Assembly: GCA_029202545.1 (NCBI GenBank)
Contig: CP119311.1
Span: 3,286,001 to 3,350,000, forward strand
Length of the DNA stretch: 64,000 nucleotides
Direction of reading: 5' to 3'
Origin: Candidatus Pseudobacter hemicellulosilyticus
Lineage (GTDB): Bacteria; Bacteroidota; Bacteroidia; Chitinophagales; Chitinophagaceae
Positions 9,943-16,818 of the stretch are shown piece by piece. Numbering within the stretch: the stretch's first letter is position 1; each line of letters starts with the position of its first letter. The notes below the pieces were generated by a model. That model was not told where the DNA came from, did no database searches, and saw nothing but the letters and a program-made list of their open reading frames with translations. The position numbers were made by a program, and so were the translations under genes.

Positions 9943-12168
9943 ATGAAAAAGTCTCGCTTAGCGTTGACGCTATCCCTGCTACTATGCAGTGGTTTTCTAT
10001 TTGCCCAGAACAAAATAGTTTTCAGTGATGCCAAAGCCAGTGCCGGCGATCAGCCCGCCTGGAAACAGCCATCCTTTGATGACAGTGGCTGGCCAACCAT
10101 CAACCTCAACCGCGACTGGGATAGCCAGGGTTTTGGTAATGTGGATGGCTTTGGTTATTACCGGATCCGTTTCACCCTTCCCTCTTCTTTATTGAAGAAT
10201 GCCTACTGGAAAGACTCCCTGATCTTTACCATGGGGAAAATTGATGATGCTGATGAAACTTACCTCAACGGAAAACTGATCGGAAAATCCGGTGGCTTCC
10301 CCACGGATGCCGGCGGCTACCAGTCGGCCTGGAACACAGAGCGCGTCTACAAAATTGCCAGCAATGATCCGGCCCTGCAATGGGATAAGGAAAATGTGAT
10401 TGCCGTCCGGATCTATGATGGCGATGGGCTGGGTGGCATGTTTGAAGGATTTCCCACAGTGCGCATGATGGACCTGATGGATGGTCTGACAGTAAAGACC
10501 GTCTTTGAAAAAGATAAGTTGGGTCACCTCTGTGCTATTTCCCTGCATAATGGCCATGCCCTGCCGGTAGCCGGTACATTGGAAGTGGTCCTTTATGATA
10601 CCGAAGCAGAACAAGCGGTAAAGACCTTTTCGCAAAAAATAAAATTCACCAACGCTAAACCTTTTGTTCAAAAGTTCCCTTACGCCAACAACAAAAGATT
10701 TGCCGTGAAGGTGAACTTTACGGAAGAGAAAACAAAGCTCACCCTGAAGGACAATATTATTGTTCCCTATATCCTCACACCTAAGGCGCCTGAATCCCCC
10801 AGGATCAACGGCGCCACCGTATTTGGTGTACGGCCCGGTTCGCCCTTCTTATTCAAGATCCCGGCCAGTGGTGTGAAGCCCATGAAATACGCTGTGGACA
10901 ATCTGCCTGCCGGTTTGCAGGTGGACGCCAATACTGGTATCATCACTGGTGTATTGCAAAAAGAAGGGGAGTATAAAATGACCTTCCTGGCAGAGAACAG
11001 CAAGGGGAAAGATAGTCGCGCCTTCACCGTGAAAGTGGGCAACCTGCTGGCCCTCACACCGCCCATGGGCTGGAACAGCTGGAACTGCTGGGGCCTCAGC
11101 GTTTCTGATGAAAAGGTGAGAAGCTCGGCAAAAGCGCTGATCGATAAAGGACTGATTGATTATGGCTGGACCTATATCAATATTGACGATGCCTGGGAAG
11201 CCGCTACCCGCAATGCGGACGGCTCGCTTACTCCCAATAATAAATTCCCTGATATGAAAGGCCTGGGCGACTGGCTCCACAGCCAGGGCCTGCGCTTCGG
11301 CATCTATTCTTCTCCCGGGCCTTTGACCTGTGGCAAATACCTGGGCTCCTACCAGCATGAGCGGCAGGATGCTGATAGTTATGCCGCCTGGGGAATCGAT
11401 TACCTGAAGTACGACTGGTGTGATTATGGTCGCATCTACGACCAGGAAGCAGATCACTCCTTAGCTGCTCACCTCAAACCTTACCAGGTGATGGAGCGTG
11501 CGCTGCGGGCGCAGAAACGGGATATTGTCTACAGCCTCTGCCAGTATGGTATGCGGGATGTATGGCAATGGGGACCTGCCGTGGATGGCAACCTCTGGCG
11601 CACCACCGGAGATATTGTAGATACCTGGGCCTCCCTCAAAGATATCGGGTTCGACCGCCAGGCGCCGCTGGCTGAATTTGCCAAGCCCGGTCGCTGGAAC
11701 GATCCCGATATGCTGATCGTTGGCAAGGTAGGCTGGGGCGAAAAGCTGCACCAGACAAGATTGACTTACGATGAACAATATACGCACCTGAGTCTTTGGA
11801 GCCTCCAGGCTGCTCCGCTCCTGATTGGTTGTGATATCAGCCAACTGGACGATTTCACCCTCAGCCTGCTGACCAATGCCGAACTGATTGCCATCAACCA
11901 GGATCCGCTGGGCAAGCAGGCCAGGCGGCTGGCAGATAAAGACGGCACACAGGTCTGGGTAAAGCAACTGGCTGATGGTACACAGGCACTGGGTATTTTC
12001 AACCTGGGCACGGATGATAAACAGGAAACTGTTTCCTGGTCGTCGCTGGGCCTGCCTTCAACGGTGGCGGTAAGGGATGTATGGCGGCAGCAGGACCTGG
12101 GCCGGATAGCCAATGAGTTGAGCGTGAAAGTGCCGGCCCATGGGGTAGTGCTGTTGAAAGTGAAATAA
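9943..12168 (+). CDS. GH27 alpha-galactosidase with N-terminal carbohydrate-binding-like and Ig-like domains
   Basis: This 741-residue exported enzyme should cleave terminal alpha-galactosyl residues. The start at 9943 is chosen because MKKSRLALTLSLLLCSGFLF is a clean signal peptide; the longer frame back to a TTG at 9817 runs into the terminator. Residues about 20-190 look like a galactose-binding-like jelly roll (WPTINLNRDWDSQGFGN). A putative Ig/He_PIG domain follows (LPAGLQVDANTGIITGVL). The catalytic barrel starts at LTPPMGWNSWNCWG. The predicted nucleophile is D491 in YLKYDWCDY and the acid/base is D557 in LWRTTGDIVDTW; RWNDPDMLIVG is also conserved. A C-terminal beta domain closes the protein. 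It belongs functionally to the locus but has its own transcription start, because a terminator precedes it. Confidence 0.93.
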   Translation: MKKSRLALTLSLLLCSGFLFAQNKIVFSDAKASAGDQPAWKQPSFDDSGWPTINLNRDWDSQGFGNVDGFGYYRIRFTLPSSLLKNAYWKDSLIFTMGKIDDADETYLNGKLIGKSGGFPTDAGGYQSAWNTERVYKIASNDPALQWDKENVIAVRIYDGDGLGGMFEGFPTVRMMDLMDGLTVKTVFEKDKLGHLCAISLHNGHALPVAGTLEVVLYDTEAEQAVKTFSQKIKFTNAKPFVQKFPYANNKRFAVKVNFTEEKTKLTLKDNIIVPYILTPKAPESPRINGATVFGVRPGSPFLFKIPASGVKPMKYAVDNLPAGLQVDANTGIITGVLQKEGEYKMTFLAENSKGKDSRAFTVKVGNLLALTPPMGWNSWNCWGLSVSDEKVRSSAKALIDKGLIDYGWTYINIDDAWEAATRNADGSLTPNNKFPDMKGLGDWLHSQGLRFGIYSSPGPLTCGKYLGSYQHERQDADSYAAWGIDYLKYDWCDYGRIYDQEADHSLAAHLKPYQVMERALRAQKRDIVYSLCQYGMRDVWQWGPAVDGNLWRTTGDIVDTWASLKDIGFDRQAPLAEFAKPGRWNDPDMLIVGKVGWGEKLHQTRLTYDEQYTHLSLWSLQAAPLLIGCDISQLDDFTLSLLTNAELIAINQDPLGKQARRLADKDGTQVWVKQLADGTQALGIFNLGTDDKQETVSWSSLGLPSTVAVRDVWRQQDLGRIANELSVKVPAHGVVLLKVK

Positions 12169-12193
12169 GATTATCTCTTTAAAATAATATCAC

Positions 12194-12221
12194 CGAAAAG
12201 CGCAGTATACTGCGCTTTTCG
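12194..12221. promoter_or_regulatory. HipB-type operator O1 (perfect palindrome)
   Basis: A perfect 28-bp palindrome with core GCGCAGTATACTGCGC and AAAA/TTTT flanks. Its centre is at 12207.5. It is the outermost of four related dyads upstream of the hipB-like gene and most likely a binding site for that regulator (inference). Confidence 0.65.
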
Positions 12222-12259
12222 TGCTTTCAGCCAGTTCGGAGCCTGCAAAATCAATTAAA

Positions 12260-12280
12260 TACGCAATATATTGCGCTTTT
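12260..12280. promoter_or_regulatory. HipB-type operator O2
   Basis: The core dyad CGCAATATATTGCG spans 12262-12275 (centre 12268.5), followed by CTTTT as in O1. It is 61 bp from O1, centre to centre. Confidence 0.6.
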
Positions 12281-12306
12281 AAGTGATTTTTACCCTGAAT
12301 AAGCTG

Positions 12307-12350
12307 AATCTCATCAAAAAGCGAAGTATACTTCGCTTTTTGATGAGATT
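12307..12350. promoter_or_regulatory. HipB-type operator O3 (44-bp perfect palindrome)
   Basis: A perfect 44-bp palindrome centred at 12328.5 with core AAGCGAAGTATACTTCGCTT and arms extended by AATCTCATC/GATGAGATT. It is 60 bp from O2. A T-rich stretch follows, so in RNA it could also fold as a hairpin and might end GH27 transcription. The shared core with O1, O2 and O4 favours an operator as the main role. Confidence 0.65.
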
Positions 12351-12380
12351 TCTTCTTTTTTGACTAAATTACACTGAAAA

Positions 12381-12395
12381 GCGAAGTATAATGCG
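12381..12395. promoter_or_regulatory. HipB-type operator O4 (imperfect, overlaps the gene start)
   Basis: GCGAAGTATAATGCG keeps the core of the other sites with an imperfect right half. Its centre at 12388.5 is 60 bp from O3. It overlaps the first possible ATG of the hipB-like gene (12391), as expected for an autorepressor site. Confidence 0.55.
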
Positions 12396-12621
12396 TAATG
12401 GCATGTTGGAAATTGGGGGACGCATCCGGGAAAGAAGGGAGTTGCTGGGTTTATTGCAACCAAGGCTGGCTGCTTTGGCAGGCGTTAGTATCCGGACCGT
12501 CCAGTTGGTTGAACAGGGCAAAGGAAATCCTTCCCTGGACACGTTATTGAAAATAATGGATCCCCTGGGTTTGAGCTTTGAACTGGTTTTAAAAAAAACG
12601 GGTAATAATAGTCAGGCATGA
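12391..12621 (+). CDS. hipB: HipB-like XRE-family antitoxin/regulator
   Basis: This small DNA-binding protein (76 residues) is a Cro/C1-type helix-turn-helix. The fold is visible in IGGRIRERRELLGLLQPRLA, then LAGVSIRTVQLVEQGKGNPS as the turn and recognition helix, then LDTLLKIMDPLGLSFELVL. The length suits a HipB that dimerizes through its C-terminal strand. Two in-frame starts are possible: 12391, inside operator O4, and 12403 (MLEIGGRI). The second gives a more usual N-terminus and leaves O4 outside the gene. The stop overlaps the next start (ATGA), so the genes are translationally coupled. By analogy with HipB it should bind the four upstream dyads, repress the operon, and take part in neutralising the kinase. 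Confidence 0.88.
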   Translation: MRNGMLEIGGRIRERRELLGLLQPRLAALAGVSIRTVQLVEQGKGNPSLDTLLKIMDPLGLSFELVLKKTGNNSQA

Positions 12622-12953
12622 GAGCAGCATGGATTTTTTATAATGGAGAACTGGCTGGCGTCCTGTCGCAATCAGGCGACAGTTACCAGTTTGTCTATGA
12701 TAAAGACTATCTGGTCAGGCCGGGCAGCAAACCTGTTAGTCTCACATTGCCTTTACAGGAAGAACCCTACAGCAGTGAGATCCTTTTTCCTGCTTTTGTG
12801 AACCGGCTCAGCGAAGGAGCCAACAAAGCTATGCAGAACAGGTTATTGAAAATTGACGAGAACGATTATTTCGGTCTCCTGCTGGCCACAGCTGTTGGTG
12901 ACGGCATCGGACCATTAACAATAGAAGAAATTCATGAGTCTTCCGGAAATTAA
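12618..12953 (+). CDS. hipS: HipS-like protein (HipA N-terminal subdomain as a separate gene)
   Basis: This 111-residue protein matches only the N-terminal subdomain of HipA (MRAAWIFYNGELAGVLSQ; DYLVRPGSKPVSLTLPLQEE; PAFVNRLSEGANKAMQNRLL; YFGLLLATAVGDGIGPLTI). In two-gene HipBA systems this part is fused to the kinase. In HipBST of enteropathogenic E. coli it is a separate protein, HipS, which acts as the antitoxin. Here it overlaps the hipB-like gene by 4 bp and the kinase gene by 20 bp, so three coupled genes in the order B-S-T are clear. The assignment rests on order, size and sequence motifs; which partner is the true antitoxin has to be inferred from the E. coli case. Confidence 0.85.
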   Translation: MRAAWIFYNGELAGVLSQSGDSYQFVYDKDYLVRPGSKPVSLTLPLQEEPYSSEILFPAFVNRLSEGANKAMQNRLLKIDENDYFGLLLATAVGDGIGPLTIEEIHESSGN

Positions 12954-13956
12954 ATATTGCCCTTCTACTTTGCAACCTGGCTTCAGTACCTATAGCCCGG
13001 TGGCGCAACAGGCTTTGTTTGGGAAGCGCTCCAAAAAAGTTGATCATATACTGCCATTCGGCTCCCCGGGAAAAAGCAGTGAGCTGGCGCGAACATTCAA
13101 TGAAAAAAGAAAACGTATCAGTATAAGCGGGGTACAGGAGAAATACAGTTTACGCCTGGAGAAAAATGTGCTGTCGCTCACTGAAACCAGCGGAACACAT
13201 ATAATAAAGCCGATACCGGCGGAAAGACTTGACCTGGTCAGTGACCTGCCTGCCAATGAGCATGTGAGCATGCAGATGGCCAGGCAGGTATTTGGCCTGA
13301 AAGCTGCTTCCTGCGGCATGATCTTCTTTGACGATGGAGAGCCGGCTTATATTACCCGTCGCTTTGATTACAAACCAGATGCAACGGGTAAGTATCAGGT
13401 AGAGGACTTTGCAGCATTGCTGGGGAAATCACCGGAAAGGGAAGGGGTGGACTTTAAATACAATGCTTCCTACCTGGATATAGCCAGGATGATAGAACGT
13501 TACGTAGCGGCCAGTACAGTTGTTATGGCCGAATTCTTTCGGTTGCTCATCTTCAATTACCTTATTGCCAATGGGGACGCGCACCTTAAGAATTTCTCTT
13601 TGATGGAAACGGAGCAGGGAGATTACATCTTGTCGCCTGCCTATGATCTGCTCTGTACTGCACTTCATATTGATGATAACAGGTTGGCGCTCCATCACGG
13701 ATTATATGAAGGAGATTATGAGGAGGAGACATATGCACAGCTCGGTACTTATACAGCTGCTTCTTTTATGGTATTTGCTCAAAAAGCAGGGATGGATCCT
13801 GCTATTGCCAAAACTATCATTGAAGAAACTATGCACGGGATTCCCCGGGCCATCAATCTGATAGAAAGAAGTTTTTTAAGCGGGGCTGCAAAGCAAAAAT
13901 TTATTGCCACCATTGAGGAAAGGCATAGAAGCCTGGTGGCAGCAGCTTTCGGATGA
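12934..13956 (+). CDS. hipT: HipT-like serine/threonine kinase toxin
   Basis: This 340-residue HipA-type kinase lacks the N-terminal subdomain. The glycine-rich loop reads RISISGVQEKYSL, with serines 63 and 65 forming the SIS motif that HipT autophosphorylates. HIIKP supplies the ATP-binding lysine. NGDAHLKN (N213, D215, H217, K219) is the catalytic loop and SPAYDLL (D238) the metal-binding aspartate. All residues needed for activity appear present. In known cases the family phosphorylates an aminoacyl-tRNA synthetase (GltX for HipA, TrpS for HipT) and stops growth; the target here is unknown. The gene starts inside the end of the hipS-like gene. It ends 12 bp before a GGGACGAACC motif. Confidence 0.9.
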   Translation: MSLPEIKYCPSTLQPGFSTYSPVAQQALFGKRSKKVDHILPFGSPGKSSELARTFNEKRKRISISGVQEKYSLRLEKNVLSLTETSGTHIIKPIPAERLDLVSDLPANEHVSMQMARQVFGLKAASCGMIFFDDGEPAYITRRFDYKPDATGKYQVEDFAALLGKSPEREGVDFKYNASYLDIARMIERYVAASTVVMAEFFRLLIFNYLIANGDAHLKNFSLMETEQGDYILSPAYDLLCTALHIDDNRLALHHGLYEGDYEEETYAQLGTYTAASFMVFAQKAGMDPAIAKTIIEETMHGIPRAINLIERSFLSGAAKQKFIATIEERHRSLVAAAFG

Positions 13957-13968
13957 GCTCTTTATTTG

Positions 13969-13978
13969 GGGACGAACC
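13969..13978 (+). repeat. GGGACGAACC motif, copy in the hipT 3' spacer
   Basis: Exact copy of the 10-mer that occurs seven times in this window, here preceded by TATTTG. It lies in the 149-bp spacer between hipT and the tRNA gene. The function is unknown. Confidence 0.6.
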
Positions 13979-14054
13979 TATGGCATGCTTCAGACTGTCG
14001 AAGCGCCCTGCGTGTTGGTTTTTAACAAGCTGCGCTAAAAAAAATGCCTTCAAA

Positions 14055-14086
14055 TTTTTGGAAAGAAAAATTTTATCCTACATTTG
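14055..14086 (+). promoter_or_regulatory. Promoter of tRNA-Leu
   Basis: A TTG at 14058-14060 and TACATTTG at 14079-14086 match the Bacteroidota -33 (TTG) and -7 (TAnnTTTG) elements, with an 18-bp gap. Transcription would begin close to 14092, about 14 nt before the mature tRNA. Confidence 0.75.
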
Positions 14087-14105
14087 CAGCCCCTGAACAA
14101 GGAAT

Positions 14106-14189
14106 GCCCAGGTGGCGAAATTGGTAGACGCACTGTGTTCAGGTCGCAGCGCTCGCAAGGGTGTGCTGGTTCGAATCCAGTCCTGGGCA
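14106..14189 (+). tRNA. tRNA-Leu (anticodon CAG)
   Basis: The acceptor stem pairs GCCCAGG (14106-14112) with CCTGGGC (14182-14188), followed by discriminator A. The D arm contains AATTGGTAGACGC. The anticodon stem CTGTG/CGCAG holds the loop TTCAGGT, giving anticodon CAG. A long variable arm marks it as class II, and GGTTCGAATCC is the T arm. No CCA is encoded. It decodes CTG, a codon used heavily in neighbouring genes. Its 3' end and terminator are partly repeated at 16748-16806. Confidence 0.95.
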
Positions 14190-14239
14190 CTAATGAAAGG
14201 CTTGTAAGTTTAATAACTTACAAGCCTTTTGTCATTTTT
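14178..14239 (+). other. Left copy of a tRNA 3'-end/terminator repeat (candidate attachment site)
   Basis: It runs from CAGTCCTG in the tRNA T-arm/acceptor region to the terminator tail GTCATTTTT. A similar segment recurs at 16748-16806. CAGTCCTG and CAAGCCTTTTGTCATTTTT are identical in both; the middle is diverged. The arrangement fits integration at a tRNA 3' end, but the copies are too diverged for a recent event. Confidence 0.5.
14196..14239 (+). terminator. tRNA-Leu terminator
   Basis: A perfect 15-bp stem (AAAGGCTTGTAAGTT at 14196-14210, loop TAAT, complementary arm 14215-14229) is followed by TTTTGTCATTTTT. Confidence 0.85.
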
Positions 14240-14493
14240 AGCAGTACGATCATTTGCCTGTTTTCGGGAGAGTTTGTGGGACTAGTCGCTGATAACCCGG
14301 ATCTGCCCACCAAATACAAACTCCTTCACAGCAAGGTAGGATGTCGACGATGTCTTAATTCTGTACTATAGCAAGTGCTCAAGGATTCATCTATTCAAAT
14401 GCTTCAAAAACCTTGATAGGTCAGCAGTTATCCACAATAGTTACACACCTGTCCGATTCAGGATATCCGGCTCGTCAATATTGACTAATTTTA
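14240..14493. other. Non-coding stretch inside the tRNA-Leu insert
   Basis: No convincing ORF. An imperfect inverted repeat links GAGTTTGTGGG (14270-14280) with CCCACCAAATACAAACTC further on (about 14307-14324). A single TTATCCACA (consensus DnaA box) lies at 14428-14436; one such 9-mer is expected by chance about every second window, so no role is claimed. The stretch presumably contains the promoter of the next gene, but no TAnnTTTG element could be fixed. Confidence 0.4.
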
Positions 14494-15102
14494 TTGATAA
14501 ACCGTGCAATAGTGTTACCGGAATTCATTAAAACAAAACAAAAGATTGCAGAGCGCCAGCATGCCTTTTTTAAATGGGCCGTTGATCAACATCTTCCCCC
14601 ACAATTTAAATCTATACCGACAAGAGTTATGCATGAAGGGGGAATAATTAAAAGCAAATACTCAGACGAAATATCCTACGAAAAACCGGTAGAACGCATT
14701 GGTACCAATTTTACAATTTCTACCAATGAAATATTGGAGAATCCTGATATCGTTTTTGAAAAATTATGGGAAAGCGCTCCAGATTTCGCTAATCAACAAA
14801 CTGTAAACATGATAGAAGCGATATCTACAGCAACTTCAGCAATAGGCAATAACTACCAGATACAAGATCTCACACCTGAATCCTTTTTAATGATGTTAGA
14901 GCGTTTGGAGATTGCTTTTAATAATGATGGTACTCCCAGACTTCCTCAGATCATGGCCGGAACGGTGATGAGGGAAAAATTTGTCCGGATGAAATCCGCA
15001 TGGGAAGCTAACTCAGAAAACTCTGACCGGTTCGGTGCGATCATTGACAAAAAAAGAACTCAGTGGCATGATAAACAGGCTGCTCGAAAACTGGCTGAAT
15101 AA
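14494..15102 (+). CDS. Uncharacterised protein, first gene of the tRNA-Leu insert
   Basis: I do not recognise the family of this 202-residue protein. The frame is closed upstream by a stop at 14482. The start is uncertain: TTG at 14494 is used here, GTG at 14512 is possible, and the first ATG would be residue 46. It has no signal peptide and no membrane segment. The middle part (NEILENPDIVFEKLWESAPD; NMIEAISTATSAIGNN; TPESFLMMLERLEIAF) looks helical, and the C-terminus is charged (KKRTQWHDKQAARKLAE). Codon use is AT-rich (a sampled 60-bp line has 35% G+C) compared with flanking operons, which suggests transfer. It overlaps the following nuclease-like gene, so the two products probably act together; a partner, immunity or sensor role is only a guess. 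Confidence 0.7.
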   Translation: MINRAIVLPEFIKTKQKIAERQHAFFKWAVDQHLPPQFKSIPTRVMHEGGIIKSKYSDEISYEKPVERIGTNFTISTNEILENPDIVFEKLWESAPDFANQQTVNMIEAISTATSAIGNNYQIQDLTPESFLMMLERLEIAFNNDGTPRLPQIMAGTVMREKFVRMKSAWEANSENSDRFGAIIDKKRTQWHDKQAARKLAE

Positions 15103-16651
15103 GGCATCAGAAAGGTCCTATCAGTTGCCTTTCTGTTACCTGCTGCTAAACCGTGGGGAAACAGTTATTCATCTCACGCGCCATTGCGGTATGGAACATG
15201 GTAAAGATATCATAACTAGGGACAGTGAAGGTAACTACAGGGCTTACCAACTCAAAGGAGTAAATGGTGGAAGATTGTCACAAAAACAATGGCAGGATAC
15301 CGTTCAACAGCAGGTACACTCGCTTATACACACACCCATTATTCATCCGTCTGTTGACATAGCTAAAGGTCACCGATCTTTTCTGGTTATTAACGGTGGT
15401 CTCGAAGAAGAAGTGCAGGCAGCAATAACAGCAATTAATCATAAATGTGACCTGACAGGAAAGCCTCAGGACAAAATACATGTCATCCTTAAAGGGGACA
15501 TGCTGGATATGCTCAGGAACATCAAAGAAGACTTCCTACCTTCAGAAGTAGACGATTTTGCGAAGCTCTTGGATTTTTACCAGCAGGATGGTAGGTCTTT
15601 TCTGAAAAAAGCTGACTTTTACACCCTGCTTAACGCGGTTTTATCAACGGATCAGCAAAATTTAGCCAAGTTTTCAAGAGCTGTCAGCAGTTGTAGCGTA
15701 CTGTGTTCATTGGCACTGTCATCCTACACTCTTGCAGAAAATCATTTTGCTATTGTAGAGGGCTGGACTTTATTCATCACAAGTATCCTACGATATGCAG
15801 AAATGCAAGGGAGAAAAATTGCTGATGTAAAAAGAGAAATTGACCTCGCAGAGAGGATTATTTCTACGACACTGACAAATCTGTGGCTTGAGGTAAAGGA
15901 CGTGCCGTTGCTTATTGAAAAAACTGGTCCCGGAGATGTACCTACATACCCTTATCAGCTTACAATCATACTGGGATTGTTAGCCTATCTCTCAGTCAGG
16001 ACACCCAACACAATAGAGACTGATATCAACCAGCAGGAGATCGAATTGTTTATTAGTCGGCATATACAATATTCCCAAGTTTGGGGTGAGTCAGCTTTGC
16101 CTTTTATTCTTTCGATTTATTGGTTTCTTAAAAGTAGAGATCCTCGGGTTGCAGCGGAACTGCTATCGTTGACGCTGATGCGATGGGGGAACCGGGATGG
16201 ATTGGGCTCCAATTTTTTTGCTGAGGTGTATTTGTCAGCAGACGAGGCGGTGGCTTTACAGCAGGACTGGCAAATGGATGCTGCTGCCCTACAAGATCAT
16301 ACCACTATAGAATACACTTTAGAAACTGTCGTTCATCTTTGCGCAAGAAATGGACTTAAAGAGTTACTTATACAATGGTGGCCCCATATTTCTGAACAAT
16401 TGTACCGTGACTTTGAATTTACTGAATTGCCGGATTACTACTTATGGCGATCACGGCAAGGAAACGACGTGACAAGAATAGAGCGAACAGGCCATAAATG
16501 GAAGGATCTCGTAGAGCAAGCTAATCAGGTGCGGGAGCAGTTAATTCCACCACTATTGAAGGAAAGGGCTTACTTTATCCCTTTGTTCCTTATGGTCTAC
16601 CCACACCGAGTACGCAGAAATATCGTCATTTGGCACGACAAGAACATTTAG
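15068..16651 (+). CDS. Putative PD-(D/E)xK nuclease-domain protein, second gene of the tRNA-Leu insert
   Basis: This 527-residue protein has an N-terminal segment (about residues 10-70) with the pattern GMEHGKDII, then eight to ten residues, then YRAYQLKG. That is the E...GxD...QxK arrangement of Mrr-like/PD-(D/E)xK nucleases. A second region (RSFLVINGGLEEEVQAAI) may complete the fold. The remaining ~400 residues look all-helical and are unrecognised. ATG at 15068 is preferred (MINRLLENWL); GTG at 15035 would extend it by 11 residues. It overlaps the previous gene by 35 bp. A 60-bp line sampled in the gene is about 40% G+C. Neither gene contains an integrase, so mobility must come from elsewhere. 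A nucleic-acid-targeting defence effector is the most likely role, but this is inference from one motif and the location. Confidence 0.72.
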   Translation: MINRLLENWLNKASERSYQLPFCYLLLNRGETVIHLTRHCGMEHGKDIITRDSEGNYRAYQLKGVNGGRLSQKQWQDTVQQQVHSLIHTPIIHPSVDIAKGHRSFLVINGGLEEEVQAAITAINHKCDLTGKPQDKIHVILKGDMLDMLRNIKEDFLPSEVDDFAKLLDFYQQDGRSFLKKADFYTLLNAVLSTDQQNLAKFSRAVSSCSVLCSLALSSYTLAENHFAIVEGWTLFITSILRYAEMQGRKIADVKREIDLAERIISTTLTNLWLEVKDVPLLIEKTGPGDVPTYPYQLTIILGLLAYLSVRTPNTIETDINQQEIELFISRHIQYSQVWGESALPFILSIYWFLKSRDPRVAAELLSLTLMRWGNRDGLGSNFFAEVYLSADEAVALQQDWQMDAAALQDHTTIEYTLETVVHLCARNGLKELLIQWWPHISEQLYRDFEFTELPDYYLWRSRQGNDVTRIERTGHKWKDLVEQANQVREQLIPPLLKERAYFIPLFLMVYPHRVRRNIVIWHDKNI

Positions 16652-16747
16652 GCCACAATCCATCAATGAGCCATTACTAATGACCATAATTATAATTAAC
16701 TGTGCCATTGAAAACCTACCGGCAAACGAACTATTATTGTATTTAAG

Positions 16748-16806
16748 CAGTCCTGAGTGCAATTGAAGGCTTGCAAGTCAGTACTTGCAAGCCTTTTGTC
16801 ATTTTT
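16748..16806 (+). other. Right copy of the tRNA 3'-end/terminator repeat (candidate attachment remnant)
   Basis: CAGTCCTG at 16748-16755 repeats the tRNA-Leu 3' end. A hairpin homologous to the tRNA terminator follows, with arm GGCTTGCAAGT against GGCTTGTAAGT on the left and the same tail CAAGCCTTTTGTCATTTTT. It closes the AT-rich insert on its right side. Confidence 0.5.
16766..16806 (+). terminator. Terminator closing the insert
   Basis: A 13-bp perfect stem (16766-16778 with 16783-16795, loop CAGT) is followed by TTGTCATTTTT. Relative to the tRNA terminator the stem differs by a compensated change (T-A to C-G), so both hairpins have kept their pairing. It also lies between convergent genes. 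Confidence 0.82.
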
Positions 16807-16818
16807 GACCGGTGTGAT

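Noticed and set aside
12307..12350. The 44-bp palindrome only as a terminator for the GH27 gene
   Set aside because: It shares its core with three other dyads at regular spacing, and one of these overlaps the next gene start; an operator explains all four better.
14084..14371. A 95-codon open frame across the tRNA-Leu gene
   Set aside because: It reads through the tRNA and its terminator and has no protein features; a chance frame.
14428..14436. TTATCCACA as a replication-origin DnaA box
   Set aside because: A single copy, expected about once in two such windows by chance; no cluster, no dnaA or dnaN nearby.
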